Source: Nitzschia sp. DOCU1
Taxonomy: Eukaryota; Bacillariophyta; Bacillariophyceae; Bacillariales; Bacillariaceae
Direction: 5' to 3'
NCBI GenBank assembly: GCA_951394045.1
Contig: OX595986.1
Location: 558,001-622,000, forward strand
DNA length: 64,000 nucleotides
Positions 20,291-30,949 of this stretch are shown here, one piece after another (the stretch's first letter is position 1; each line of letters begins with the position of its first letter). The position numbers and the translations under genes were made by a program. The notes beneath the pieces were generated by a model. It was not told the origin of the DNA, did not search any database, and worked only from the letters and a program-made list of their open reading frames with translations.

Positions 20291-21328
20291 ATGCGTTCAA
20301 TACCTACACGAGATGCGTCGTTTTGCTTAGTGGGTATTGGGCTCGGCTTGCTGGCACTTGTCCTTACAAATGTTGTGGTCGGCGACTTCATGGAGCCACG
20401 GGCGGCTGCCTGTCAGCGAACCGACATTGCCGCCCATGACTTTGCGGCAGCGACAGGATTTCAGCCCTATGATAATCGTGTTGGCTTTTGGTTCTTCGAT
20501 TGGTTTGTGTGCATTATCACTCAATTCTTCTATGATATGGTGACAGCGGGACCTGGAGGAATCTTGGTGGGGTTTGGAACATTTGTGACAGGCTTGCCAG
20601 CGTTCCTTCTTATAGCTTTGGAAGCTGGACGACAAGATGCAAGGGGTCTGATTCGATATCCCATGGTCTTTGCTTTGCTCGTGCAAGTGCTCGGAGTGAG
20701 TGTGGTATTTCCATTGTTGTGGGTTCCAAGCTATGTTTTGGGACGAGGCAACGAGCCGCTAAGCGGGCGACGAATAATCCTGTCAACCATTCCGGCACTA
20801 GCATATTCCGTCTTTGCCGTGCCGACCTTCTTTCTGAAGCCGACAACTCCGTTTTGGACGACATGTGCGGGAATACTTGGAGGACCGGCAATTGTTTTGT
20901 CGTTTCTACCGCTGTGGGCAACCGGATCGTCCCCTCCGAGCGCAAAGTCACGCGAATTATCCACCATGCCATATGCGGCCGCGGGGGCAGTGGGTTCCTT
21001 GGTGTGGCTGTGGCTGTTGGCTCTCTTGGTGGTGCCCAAGATTGGCCTCAATCCTGTCGCTATCTACAAAATAGTTTGGGCGGAAGCATCGCCTTGCACA
21101 AAATTTATGACGATTGATCTGACAATTTTGTGGCTAGCGACTGTCATCGTCATTGGATATCAGAAGCCCTCAGCAGCATGGGAAGCCTTGGGGCTATCTT
21201 GCTTGTTTGGACCGGGGGCAGCGTTGGCGTTGGTTTTGGCCGGGCTCCAAGTCGACGATACGCTTCCTCGGCCATCCTTGCTTCAAGGAACACGGCAGGA
21301 ACCTCCGAGATCCAAGAAAGACGACTAG
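20291..21328 (+). CDS. Polytopic membrane protein of unknown family, copy 2
   Basis: Protein of 345 aa from the ATG at 20291. The frame is open to a TTG at 20096, but MRSIPTRDASFCLVGIGLG aligns with MKPPAPVDASLCLASIALG of copy 1, so 20291 is preferred. The segment order is the same as in copy 1: FMEPRAAACQRTDIA, DWFVCIITQFFYDM, GFGTFVTGLPAFLLIALEAGR, VVFPLLWVPSYVLG, CAGILGGPAIVLSFLPLW, ASPCTKFMTIDLTILWLATVIVI and LFGPGAALALVLAG. Loops and the C-terminal tail have diverged, while membrane segments and the Cys/Arg loop are kept, which indicates both copies are under selection. The family is unknown. Confidence 0.7.
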   Translation: MRSIPTRDASFCLVGIGLGLLALVLTNVVVGDFMEPRAAACQRTDIAAHDFAAATGFQPYDNRVGFWFFDWFVCIITQFFYDMVTAGPGGILVGFGTFVTGLPAFLLIALEAGRQDARGLIRYPMVFALLVQVLGVSVVFPLLWVPSYVLGRGNEPLSGRRIILSTIPALAYSVFAVPTFFLKPTTPFWTTCAGILGGPAIVLSFLPLWATGSSPPSAKSRELSTMPYAAAGAVGSLVWLWLLALLVVPKIGLNPVAIYKIVWAEASPCTKFMTIDLTILWLATVIVIGYQKPSAAWEALGLSCLFGPGAALALVLAGLQVDDTLPRPSLLQGTRQEPPRSKKDD

Positions 21329-21554
21329 TTCAATTTCAATCTTTCTCTATTTTAAATGATAGGATGTCTTTTGAAAATTTGGACCCGCTTGATGGTGATG
21401 GATTTCGATGATAGCGTTGTTGAATGGTGTCTCCAAAAGTGTCCGTCCTTCCTATCGCTGCTTGCTTGTAAGTCTAGTCGCATGAACATAATGCAAGGCA
21501 CCAGATTCCTGAAGCAAAACGTTTCGGTCCAAGTATCAATTCATGACAGCCAAC
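21329..21554. other. Convergent 3' flanks
   Basis: The 226 bp between the second polytopic membrane gene (plus) and the first Mpv17 gene (minus) hold only 3' sequence of both; no further gene is seen. Confidence 0.4.
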
Positions 21555-22399
21555 CTATGACTCTTTGATTTCCGTTCCGTCTTTGTTCAACTTGAGCGAC
21601 AGGAAAATCGACCAAAAGAAAAATACCACGTTTAGGTATAGGACTCTCAAGATTGGGGGGACAAACGCAATATTAATAACCGTAGCAGGAACCCAAAGTT
21701 TCCCTACGAGAATGAGTATCAAGAAGTACGACGCAAATAAGAAAAACACCTGCCACATTATACTCAGACTTGCATCCATCACTTACAATTGGCCAACATG
21801 GTATCCACGTAGTCTTCGTCGAGTTGAGCCTTGATGGCAGAGACACTCTTTCCTTCCAAGAATCCCAAAAAGGCAAAGATCAAGACGGTAAAGATTGGAG
21901 CCTGGATAAATTGATCAATGACAACCTTGATGCCCGTCGTAACTGTCCAAGGTTCTTCAGTGGGTGGAATGGTCCCGTCCAAGAACATGTAATAGAAATG
22001 ATTCCAAGGCGCTTGTAAAACGAGCCCAAAGAAGGCAAAGCGAGCTGTTCGTGCGACATCGACTGATGCCTCACCGTCACCTTTTAGAGCAGCTTCCAAA
22101 GCTTGTCCCGACAAATCGGCGGCTCCCAAAATGACACCTGCCGTGACGCTTTTAACCAACAATGGATTGGCCACCAATGCTTCATTATACGCCGTCCAAG
22201 CCTCTTGAGCACCAGCCAAATGTAGACTTGTAGCCTTTTGTCGTGGTGACGTGAACGCATCTTGTGTCGTTTTCAGGATCTCCACCGATCCTCGGTCCAG
22301 CAACATCGGGACGGCATGCCCTCGACTCGTCGTCGGACTGAAAGCACGGGAGGATGCCACCAAAGTGGTAACAAAAATCGATAGTCGGTATAGGTACAT
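21555..22399 (-). CDS. Mpv17/PMP22-family membrane protein, plastid-type presequence
   Basis: Two exons on the minus strand, 22399-21787 and 21703-21555, joined in phase to give 253 aa. The junction creates the WKLW motif: exon 1 ends in LANxx plus one base, and exon 2 begins KLWVPATVINIAFVP. Family features are AWTAYNEALVANPLLVKS at the start of the domain, a GxLxxDLxxQ-like GAADLSGQALE, RTARFAFFGLVLQAPWNHFYY, KVVIDQFIQAPI and the WKLW block near the C-terminus. The N-terminus MYLYRLSIFVTTLVASSRAF is a signal peptide ending in an Ala-Phe junction as used for diatom plastid import. A plastid inner membrane or periplastid location is therefore likely. Mpv17 proteins are implicated in small-metabolite channels of organelle membranes. 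Confidence 0.85.
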
Positions 22400-22995
22400 G
22401 ATACTGATTTGGCTTGGGAATGCAGTTCTACTAGCTTTGACTTGTGAGTTATTGTGAGTTTAACGACTTCCCAATGGGAAAGATGCTTCGCTGATGTGTC
22501 GTCGAGAAGGTGGTGGCATCAGCTTCGGGGGGGGGGCGCCATCTTGGAAAAACTATGGGAATTCATCTTTTGGATGACGTTGCTCGATTAACCGACTCCT
22601 TCGACCGATCCATTCAGTAGGTTTCGTACTGCATGGTACAGAAGTTCCAAAATTTACCGATAATTTAACGTTCTTGGTTGAGTATTTAGGTAAAATGGGA
22701 TGCCTGGCGCTCATATCAATTCTTCCTCCCAATCAAAATGGTTTACGTAGAATCTACGTGAACTCAACTACACCTTTGGCGTTTGCGTTCCATTTTTGGC
22801 TTGCTGGCGGCTCGGCCAGCTACGAAAGTGGAGAAACGAATGTAATTGGTTCGCTCTCATCGCGGAGTGGTCGCTTCGGGTAAAAATGCCTCCTCTGTCT
22901 CTGCGGGACGAACAATGGCAATTGCTTCATTTCGGTTCCCAACGTGCTTCCGAAACCAGTGTTCATTAGAATAGCAAAAGACCATAACAACAAAG
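22400..22995. promoter_or_regulatory. Divergent promoter region between two Mpv17-family genes
   Basis: The two start codons face away from each other across 596 bp. The spacer holds a G9 run near 22530 (ttcgggggggggcgcc). No other distinct element was recognised. Confidence 0.4.
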
Positions 22996-24055
22996 ATGCC
23001 CCCGATACCTGAAAAGCGCGCCTCGGATCAGTTTGATATTGATGACGAGGAGTCTCTCTTACTACTGGCCTCTGTAGAAAAGAAGCTGTATTCCGGTGTT
23101 CTTCGGGAAGATTCAACGGCGACTTCTTTGGATTCGGATACTACGGACAGCAGTTTCTGCGCCGAAGGATCAGATAGACAACATCTATCTTGCTTGAAAA
23201 GTGCGTGGGAAGTATATTATGGGGCCTTGGAACGACGGCCGCTGGTTATAAAAAGCATTACTGCCCTCATTCTTATGGCTCTGGCCGATTTCTTGGCGCA
23301 ATTGGTGGAGCATTTGAGGGGTATCCCTTACACTTCCTTCTTGGATATTTTGCGAATGCTGCGGTTTGGAGTCTTTGGTTTGCTCGGTGCCCCCTGGACG
23401 CATTATTATTATGACTGGTTGGATCGGGCTCTTCCACCGACGCCGCAACCTTGGACATGGACTACGGCAGGTAGGTCTCGAGAGAATAAGAACCCTCTGG
23501 CGCGCATACGAATACGACAAGGAGGCGAAATATTAACATGCAACAGCATTGGGACTCGGAAACATTTATGTTGGGTCGTGTGTTCTAACTTTATCGCTTC
23601 CACTTCTGTCTTGTGTTGTCGTGGGCTGCAGTCAAGGTAGTTATTGACCAGGGAGTGCAAGCACCGGCTCTTTTAGCCCTCATCATTACAGGTCTGGCGT
23701 TTATGGAAGGTCGCGGCATTGATGGCATGAAAGGGGACATGGAAAAGCAATATATCTATTCGCTAATTCAAAATTGTGAGTTTCCTTTTGGCGGTGGCTC
23801 TTGCGTTTCGTGAATGGTGATTTACCACGACGTGGCGGCAGCAGCGGAGTCCTCGATTGCACTATATTTTACGACTATTCATTTCTCATTCATCATTTTG
23901 GCTTATACACTTCAGGGAAACTTTGGATCCCTGCCACGGTGATCAACATCGCATTTGTCAAACCTTCCTTGCGAGTTCTGTATGACAATGTCATTTTTCT
24001 CGTCTGGACGATATATCTATCCATGATTCTCAATGATAAGGACAGAACTACGTGA
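22996..24055 (+). CDS. Mpv17/PMP22-family membrane protein, acidic N-terminus
   Basis: Three exons, 22996-23470, 23632-23775 and 23916-24055, with all junctions GT-AG and in phase, give 252 aa. Unlike its neighbour it has no signal peptide: the first ~70 residues are polar and acidic (FDIDDEESLLLLASVEKK). The Mpv17 domain reads SAWEVYYGALERRPLVIKS, ADFLAQLVEH, RMLRFGVFGLLGAPWTHYYYDWLD, KVVIDQGVQAPALLALIITGLAFMEG and, across the last splice, NWKLWIPATVINIAFVKPSLRVLY. The last intron lies at the same codon as the intron of the neighbouring gene, which supports a common origin by duplication and inversion. The extra upstream intron falls at the conserved AVKVVIDQ position. Location may be peroxisome, mitochondrion or other endomembrane. 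Confidence 0.85.
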
Positions 24056-24710
24056 CCCAATCATGCTTGAACGTTATTTTCGCCCACTCCGTACTCGATG
24101 TGATTGGCGGGACAAGTTCTTCCACAAGGTGGTGTAAAGCTGGAGCAGGCGGCGATTTGCGTTCAGACATGCTTGTCGCGGACGTGCTTCTCGAGAACAA
24201 AAAGAATTCCGTTCTAGGATGGTCTCTTTCATCGAGACGCTTGGCGGGGGCGCGAAAAAATCCGGCATCTTTTCTCCCCACCCTCAGGTCGTTCCGCGAC
24301 AGACTGCATCTTCTGACGGCGTACCCACTGCCAAAGAACTAGTACGAGATGCACAACTTGCACATTCTGGATCACTCCTTTTGTAGCTAGTCATACTTCG
24401 GTCACTTACACCGTGCTAGCTGTTCATGGATCATTACCGGTTGCCAACGCTTTTCAACGGGGTAGTAGAGTACCAGGTACTCCGTAGTAGTAGCCATCGA
24501 TTCATCGTTGACTGATTCGAACGATCTGTCTGGCGCACAGACGGCCCCGACTTGATGTTGGACTAAACATGAAAGATCGCGCTCGAAACCTCTTCAACTT
24601 TTCCAATCGTCGGCCTCCTGTTTCGCAAGATGCGTCGCATTTTGATGGCTTTTTCTGGATGATGGGTGGAGAAGAATTCTTGTCATTTTCCTCGACAAAG
24701 CCTTCAGATC
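24056..24710. other. Intergenic upstream of aldolase
   Basis: This 655 bp region contains the 3' flank of the Mpv17 gene and the promoter of the aldolase gene. It carries TACCAGGTA at 24471-24479 and repeated TAGTAG words nearby. No gene was recognised. Confidence 0.4.
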
Positions 24711-25691
24711 ATGAGAGCTCCAAAGATGTTATTTTTTCGGATAATATCATCAATAATCCTGCTCACTCTGGTACTGACGGAGGAGACATCATGCCTCTCG
24801 GACATGGAACAAATGAAAAGCCAAGTTGCCCGTGGGGATGGCTTTTTGGCGGCGCTTGACCAGTCTGGTGGTTCGACGCCCAAGGCTCTCGACATGTATG
24901 GCTATCCGCAAGATAGATATGAAATCGGTGAAGCATCCATGTTTGATGCTGTCCATGAAATGCGAACTCGAATAATGACGTCGCCAGCCTTTAACGGTGA
25001 AAGGGTACTGGGCGCCATACTCTTTGAAGATACCATGAAGCGCCAAGTGAACGGCCTGCCTGTCCCCGAATATCTTTGGAAATGGAAGCAAATAGTTCCC
25101 TTTGTCAAGGTCGACAAGGGTTTGATGGAGGAACAGAATGGCGTGCAATTGATGAAGCCGAATCCAGACCTCGACAACTTGCTCAAAGAATGCCGGGATC
25201 ATGGTATCTTTGGGACCAAAATGCGATCGGTAATAAACAGCGACAACCCAGCAGGAATCAAAGCCGTCGTAGATCAGCAATTTGAAATCGGCAGGAAAAT
25301 TCTTGCCGCGGGACTAGTCCCCATCATTGAACCCGAAGTCGCCATTGACAGTCCATCAAAACAACACTGCGAAGAATTGCTCAAGGCCGAATTACTGAAG
25401 CAGCTAGACAGCCTTGGGAAAAATGAGTCTGTCATGCTTAAACTATCATTGCCCAGTATGCCAGACTTCTACAAAGAATGCATCGACCATCCACGGTGCA
25501 TACGAGTCGTCGCTCTGTCCGGTGGCTATTCGAGGAGCGAGGCGCTTCGTCTGCTTGGTCAACAACCGAGAATGATTGCTAGTTTCTCGCGGGCGCTTAC
25601 AGAAGGATTGAAGCACGAACTTTCCAGCGAAGATTTTGATTTGACTTTAGACGGTACGATTAGGCAGATCTACGAAGCTTCGAAAGTTTGA
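24711..25691 (+). CDS. FBA: Class I fructose-1,6-bisphosphate aldolase with signal peptide
   Basis: Protein of 326 aa from the ATG at 24711; the frame extends upstream only to a GTG. The enzyme cleaves or forms fructose-1,6-bisphosphate (and sedoheptulose-1,7-bisphosphate in the Calvin cycle) through a Schiff-base lysine. Matching features are FLAALDQSGGSTPKAL near the N-terminus, RTRIMTSPAFNGERVLGAILFE, VPFVKVDKG, GTKMRSVI, GLVPIIEPEV, VMLKLSLPS with the probable Schiff-base lysine, and ALSGGYSRSEA. This is the short class I type. The start MRAPKMLFFRIISSIILLTLVL is a signal peptide, but no Phe follows the expected cleavage site, so plastid import is less certain than for the FBPases nearby. 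It lies 11 kb from two plastid FBPase genes. Confidence 0.85.
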   Translation: MRAPKMLFFRIISSIILLTLVLTEETSCLSDMEQMKSQVARGDGFLAALDQSGGSTPKALDMYGYPQDRYEIGEASMFDAVHEMRTRIMTSPAFNGERVLGAILFEDTMKRQVNGLPVPEYLWKWKQIVPFVKVDKGLMEEQNGVQLMKPNPDLDNLLKECRDHGIFGTKMRSVINSDNPAGIKAVVDQQFEIGRKILAAGLVPIIEPEVAIDSPSKQHCEELLKAELLKQLDSLGKNESVMLKLSLPSMPDFYKECIDHPRCIRVVALSGGYSRSEALRLLGQQPRMIASFSRALTEGLKHELSSEDFDLTLDGTIRQIYEASKV

Positions 25692-25840
25692 ATTGGTTTT
25701 GTAGTGCGAGGTTTTGTATGGAATTGCGACAACCGACTATTGCTGATCCAGGGGACGACAGCACTTTTTCACCCTATGGCCGGATTTTCTTTTCGTGCCG
25801 GTGATTTAGAAAGAAGACAGATTAGAGACCGGTAAAATCA

Positions 25841-26950
25841 CTATAGTTTTATCCCCTCTTCTGCACTTGGTAACAAATTTTTCCATTCGTCCAAATATTT
25901 CAGAGCTAGATGGCGGCTAAGATCATCATCAAAAGCAGTTTCATCAAGCGTTCGAAACTCTAGTATCCTTGCTGGGACGCCAGACATGATAGCGAGAGGT
26001 GGCACTGGCTTCGTTACGATGGACTTTGCAGTAACCAATGCCCCTGCCCCAACGGGAATGTTGCCAAGGACTGTAGCGCCGTCCCTTAAAATGACACCAT
26101 CAGCAACCTTTGGATGACGATCGCCTCGTTCCTTGCCCGTTCCTCCCAAAGTGACGCCCTGAAGGATGCTAACGTCATTGCCCACCACGGCCGTCTCTCC
26201 AATCACAACACCGGCAGTTGTACTCAGATAGATCGCCCTGCCCATGCGACAAGCGGGATGAATATCAGCAGAATACCGACGACTAACAGAAGATTGTAAA
26301 TAGTACGCCAGACCCTTGCGACCAGCTTCCCAGAGTCGGTGCCCCACGCGGTAGCAAACGAGTGCATGGAGACCTGTTTGAAATAGAATGGCTGTCAGCG
26401 CCGTTCCGACACTCGGACTACGCGAAGATGCGGCCACAACATCACTTGCAATTATATCATGATCTTCTGGTGTCAACATTTGAAGGAAAAGATTTCGAAG
26501 CTCAGTAGCCATGATGAGCTCGGTCTCGAGTTCGTTGGCGATGACTGTGACAATGGCCTCGACCAGCGAAGGTTGTGATAGAATGGATTGGTAGAGTTGT
26601 GGACCTGCCTCTGGCTCCGGCCCCAGTGCCACTGTTGCTTCCATTTTCACTTGTTCCCACAAAAGATCGCTATCAGGATCCTTCTCTAGCAAGTCCAGTG
26701 CAAAGTTCTTCCATTCGGAATTCGTCTTCCACAACACGTTCGAAATGTAGGGTTGTCCTGACAAACCCGACTGCCACAAGTCCCCCTCATGGACTTCAAT
26801 CGAACGTAGATTAGAAAGACCACCTTGGACGAACAGTGGGGAATTTCTCCTTGATTTAGAAGTCAAGGATAACGGGACAAGGGCTCCGGTCATCAACGGC
26901 AGAACCAAGAGAAATGAATGGCTAAGGCGTTCTCTTATTCGATGGCGCAT
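25841..26950 (-). CDS. Serine O-acetyltransferase homologue lacking the catalytic His
   Basis: Single-exon protein of 369 aa with an N-terminal helical domain (AIVTVIANELETEL) and a C-terminal left-handed beta-helix typical of SAT/CysE, the enzyme that makes O-acetylserine for cysteine synthesis. Clear family blocks are SADIHPACRMG (D229), VVIGETAVVGNDVSILQGVTLGGTG, GDRHPKV (H279), LGNIPVGAGALVTAKSIV and MSGVPARI. In E. coli CysE the motif LDHATG carries catalytic His158, 15 residues after Asp143. The same spacing here lands on T244 in LSTTAG, so the Asp-His pair is replaced by Ser-Thr, while the counterpart of His193 is kept. The protein may be inactive, regulatory or changed in chemistry. 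A hydrophobic start (FLLVLPLMTGALVP) suggests organelle targeting. Confidence 0.8.
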   Translation of the reverse strand: MRHRIRERLSHSFLLVLPLMTGALVPLSLTSKSRRNSPLFVQGGLSNLRSIEVHEGDLWQSGLSGQPYISNVLWKTNSEWKNFALDLLEKDPDSDLLWEQVKMEATVALGPEPEAGPQLYQSILSQPSLVEAIVTVIANELETELIMATELRNLFLQMLTPEDHDIIASDVVAASSRSPSVGTALTAILFQTGLHALVCYRVGHRLWEAGRKGLAYYLQSSVSRRYSADIHPACRMGRAIYLSTTAGVVIGETAVVGNDVSILQGVTLGGTGKERGDRHPKVADGVILRDGATVLGNIPVGAGALVTAKSIVTKPVPPLAIMSGVPARILEFRTLDETAFDDDLSRHLALKYLDEWKNLLPSAEEGIKL

Positions 26951-27734
26951 GTTTCATTCACCGAATGTCGTCTCAAAAAGTAAGTTTAGATCCTGGGATA
27001 CAACTGTTTTTAAGTTGTATCATCCAGACTCTGATACAATGGCTGACAGCACCGAAGTTGAGCGGCATCAACAACACGTTTTGTTGTTGAGTTGATTCCA
27101 ACATTGTCAGGATCTTTTGCTGACTTTCGCGATTTCGCGAGTTCGCTGTTTGATCCGACGCGCTAATATTAGTAGTAGCCACCAATTGCCAAGAATTTGA
27201 TCTATCCGATTACATTGTTTCATTCGATTGTTGCTTGTTTCATTCGCCGCTTCGACAATTGAGGCGATAATTCGTCGATCCATCCGATCATGCGCGCATA
27301 TGTCCCGCCAAGCTTCTCCCCGCGCCATGCAGAATTTGAATGGCGGTTCTTGGAAGATCTCAAAAGTTAATAGTGCGTTGGTTCAGGTTCACTCTATTTA
27401 AAGATTGATGGTTTCTTATTGGGCGAATGGCAAAGGCTATAATGAAGTATGACATCATGGGAAGGCGTAGTATGCCCCATCGACCCCTCTCATGTCCCAA
27501 TCCTCCATAGACAGAAAATTCGTCCGGCATTTTAGGCGCCATTCCAAGTATCGTACGTACCAGGTACGGAGTTTTCGTCACAAGGTTATTGCGCGCACGA
27601 ACTATTCTACGACCGCCATCCACACAGCATGTCATTATTTTGTTTCGACGCGAGACAAATTCGTCGTCGAGACCGACCTGTCTTCCTGTTCAAAGTGCAA
27701 GAGGATCTATCAAAGCACAATATCTTGAGTCAAC
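26951..27734. promoter_or_regulatory. Divergent promoter region
   Basis: This 784 bp spacer lies between the SAT-like gene (minus) and the ABCG gene (plus). It contains TACCAGGTA at 27558-27566. Open frames inside (70-91 codons) show no family features. Confidence 0.4.
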
Positions 27735-30161
27735 ATGACGGTGACAGAACTTGCGGCGAAAGCGATCTTCCAAGCTGAGACTAAATTCCCTGCTCCTCCC
27801 TCCGACGATGGGGGGCCTTCTGACGAAGAAGAGGGGCGAGACAACGCGTCGCCGGGAGCCACGCCAATGAAGAGGACTTTGACTTCGAGAAAGAGCTCCT
27901 TGCTGGCAGTGAGCGATGATCCCTTTGCTCCCCGTGAAGGAAAAACTTTGTTGTGGCGAAACGTCAACATGACTTTGGTGCGTAATGCCACATGATTGCG
28001 CCTCGCGTCTGTGCTGTCTCATTGAGAAGTCATCATCTAACTTCAAGCCTTTATTTGCTGTCGTGGCACAGAAAGGAAAGAATGCTGGTGATCCAGACAA
28101 AAAATTGCTAGACAATGTCTGGGGAGAAGTTCCTGAGCAACAAACGACTGCTATCATGGGGCCTAGGTGCGTTTTGACCTGCTTCACGCATTTCTTGCAA
28201 AGTTAAAATTTGGAGTTGTACCTGACGCGACGTTTGCTCAACAGTGGAGCGGGAAAGACTTCTCTACTCAATATTCTCGCCGGACGTGCTGCCTCTCGTG
28301 GTCGAGTCTCTATCAAATCGGATGTCCGCCTGAACAACTTTGCCGTCGACCCTACTGATATCAAAGTCCGTCAGCACATTGCTTTTGTGGCCCAAGACGA
28401 TTCGTTGCAGGTAACTTCGACTCCCCGTGAGGCCATTTACTTTTCTGCAAAACTTCGTTTGCCCCGTGCCACACCAGAAAAAAATTTGGTCAAACTTGTC
28501 AATAAAATGCTTCGCGAGCTTGGATTGGAACATTGTGCTGATACATACATTGGCGGAGCCTTGGTCAAGGGTATTTCGGGAGGCGAGCGCAAGCGTACTT
28601 CTGTCGGTGTTGAATTGGTGGTGCGGCCAGCCATGGTGTTCTTGGGTACGTGCGCTACCGGTAGTCGGGAAAAACTTCTCCGTCATCTACGTTCTCCTGG
28701 GTGCTTACTCTATCGATTGTTCTTCTTTTCGTACAGACGAGCCCACCAGTGGGTACGTATAAACTTTGATGCACGGGAGGGTAGGTTGGGCTTCAGCGGT
28801 ATATTCAATTCCTTTCTAACATCCTTCCTTTTCTTGCTGTCTACGTTTCATCAGCTTGGATAGCTTCTCCGCTGTTCAGTTGTGCCAAGTTTTGAAAAAG
28901 GTCGCCAACGCAGGGTCGAGTGTATTGTTTACGATCCATCAACCGGCTTCCGAGATCTTTAATTCATTTGATCGTCTTATCTTGTTGAACAAAGGGAAAG
29001 TGATGTACAATGGATTGGTTGAGGATGTTTCAGACTACTTCGGGGACCGAGGTCATCCGTTGCCTCCAAAGTACAACCCTGCGGATTGGATCATGAACGT
29101 GGCCCAGTCTGTCCCGCTTGACGAACTCAATCAAAAGGGCTTCTTTTTAGAAGACGAGCGAAAACTCCCAGAACCCTTCACTGATCATGTCGACGGGAAG
29201 GATGAGCTAGGAATCACTCTCACTGAACGTCACATCGATGGTGACTTCGACGCTCACCCTGTGGGTTGGTTCACCCAGCTTTACATGCTGTTCTCCCGAG
29301 AACTCAAGAACTTGACGCGTGATACTGCGGCAGTTGGCGCCCGTTTCGGCCTTACTATCTTTTTGTCGTGCTTGGTGGGCGTTATTTTCTTGGATGTTGG
29401 AACATCAGATCCGAGCCAGCCACAGGTTAGTTCAGTTCCGGTTGTTTTCTTTACTGCATGGATTTCGCCTGTTTGTTATCTCATCGCAGCGCTTTCTGTA
29501 GAACTTGAACAGTCGATTCGGAGCACTAATCATGGTCGTTATGATGTCAATGTTCGGTACAGCTCAACCCGCTCTCCTAGCTTTTCCGGAGGAGCGCCCG
29601 GTGTTCTTGAGAGAGTACTCGACGAATCATTACTCGGTTTTCGCATACTTTCTGTCGAGGTTGACTATGGAGGCTTTCATTACTGCACTTCAAATCCTTG
29701 TGCAAGCCGTCATTACCTACTTCTTGATTGAGTTCAGTTCCGAATTCTTCATGTTCTATCTCAACATGTACGCCCTTGCCATGTCCAGCACCGCTCTTGC
29801 TGTCTTCCTTGGTTGCTCGGTGGAGGATCCAAAGTTGGGACAGGAAATGTTACCCATCCTTTTTGTGCCTCAGATGCTCTTCTCTGGCTTCTTTGTTGTG
29901 CCTGAGCTGATTCCTGTTTGGTTGCGTTGGGCCAGATATCTTTGTTCGCTTACCTACGCCATCCGCATCGCATTAGTTTTGGAGTTTGGCGACGGATGCG
30001 GATCACCCCAAGCCGATATTGCCTGCGACAATCTTCTCACTAACGTCCAGGCTTATCCGGATGAGACTTGGTGGAACTGGATCGTTCTCGTCGCTCTCTT
30101 TGCCTTTTTCCGGCTCTTGGCGCTCTATGTTTTGCAGCGTAAGGCTGTCAAGTTCTTTTAA
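27735..30161 (+). CDS. ABCG-type half transporter, six exons
   Basis: Exons are 27735-27977, 28072-28166, 28245-28645, 28737-28752, 28855-29425 and 29502-30161, all GT-AG and in phase, giving 661 aa in NBD-TMD order. Splicing rebuilds every ATPase motif: Walker A GPSGAGKTSLLN across introns 2, Q-loop FVAQDD, signature ISGGERKR, Walker B MVFLDEPTSGLDS and H-loop TIHQPAS. The core DEPTSG is encoded by a 16-nt microexon. The membrane domain follows with NSRFGALIMVVMM, then about six helices and a Cys-containing final loop (GDGCGSPQADIACDN). Such proteins export lipids, sterols or xenobiotics as dimers. The acceptor of the last exon is placed at 29501/29502 because it keeps the frame and gives the usual N-x-RFGA start. 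Confidence 0.85.
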
Positions 30162-30949
30162 GGCGCTCAGCTGCGACGATCTCGACGAGAACTTTCATAT
30201 CTCAAGACCAGAGTAGTATTTCAATATTTTGTAGTTCTCGGTACAATTTGTTTCATGCATCTGTGGTTGTTGTCCCGCGCCGTCTGCCCGCTCTGGTTAT
30301 AAAGATCAAACCGTTAGCACATGGGGGGTCCTCCTTCTCGCCGAGCTTAGAAAGCTGCTGGGCTTTAAGTTCTCTCGTGGCTAGTAGCAAGCAGTACGGT
30401 CCAAATGCTTTCGAAATTACTACAGGATCATTCCCATTCGACTTTGTTTTGGCTACTAGTTGATTGAAGTGCTCGCTGTTGGGGTATTCCCATGTCCTAC
30501 AGTCAGTATCCCGTACGATAGAGGAACATCTTCGAACCATAGTACGGTGCCTCTCTGTGGGCGATGAACTATTACCGGTACGATACTCTGGATGCCTTCC
30601 AAAGATCTATAAATCCTGGAGTTCTTATATATATTATTACGAGCCTACGGAATTGGTTCCTACGTGCCGGACCAGCGACTCCGTTGGAAAGTGATGCGCC
30701 AAATAAAAGCGACGTTTTCGGCTAACCATACACCGAAGAACGCGTTGATCATATGCCTTGGGCGTTAACGCGCCGGTCGAGTCTTCATAATATAGCATTT
30801 TCCTCGACAATTATTCCTTTCATTTTTTCGAAAGCCCGGTCCAAGATCAGATCCGCCGTTTTTCCAATGGGTGGTGGCAACAACAACAACATTGTTGCGG
30901 TGCTGCATGATTCCAATACTAGCCACTAGGGGTATCGACTACAAGTGTA
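30162..30949. other. Intergenic between ABCG and ankyrin genes
   Basis: This 788 bp region contains TACCGGTA at 30573-30580 and an AT-rich stretch near 30625. No supported gene is present; a 95-codon minus-strand frame at 30253-30540 has no features. Confidence 0.4.
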
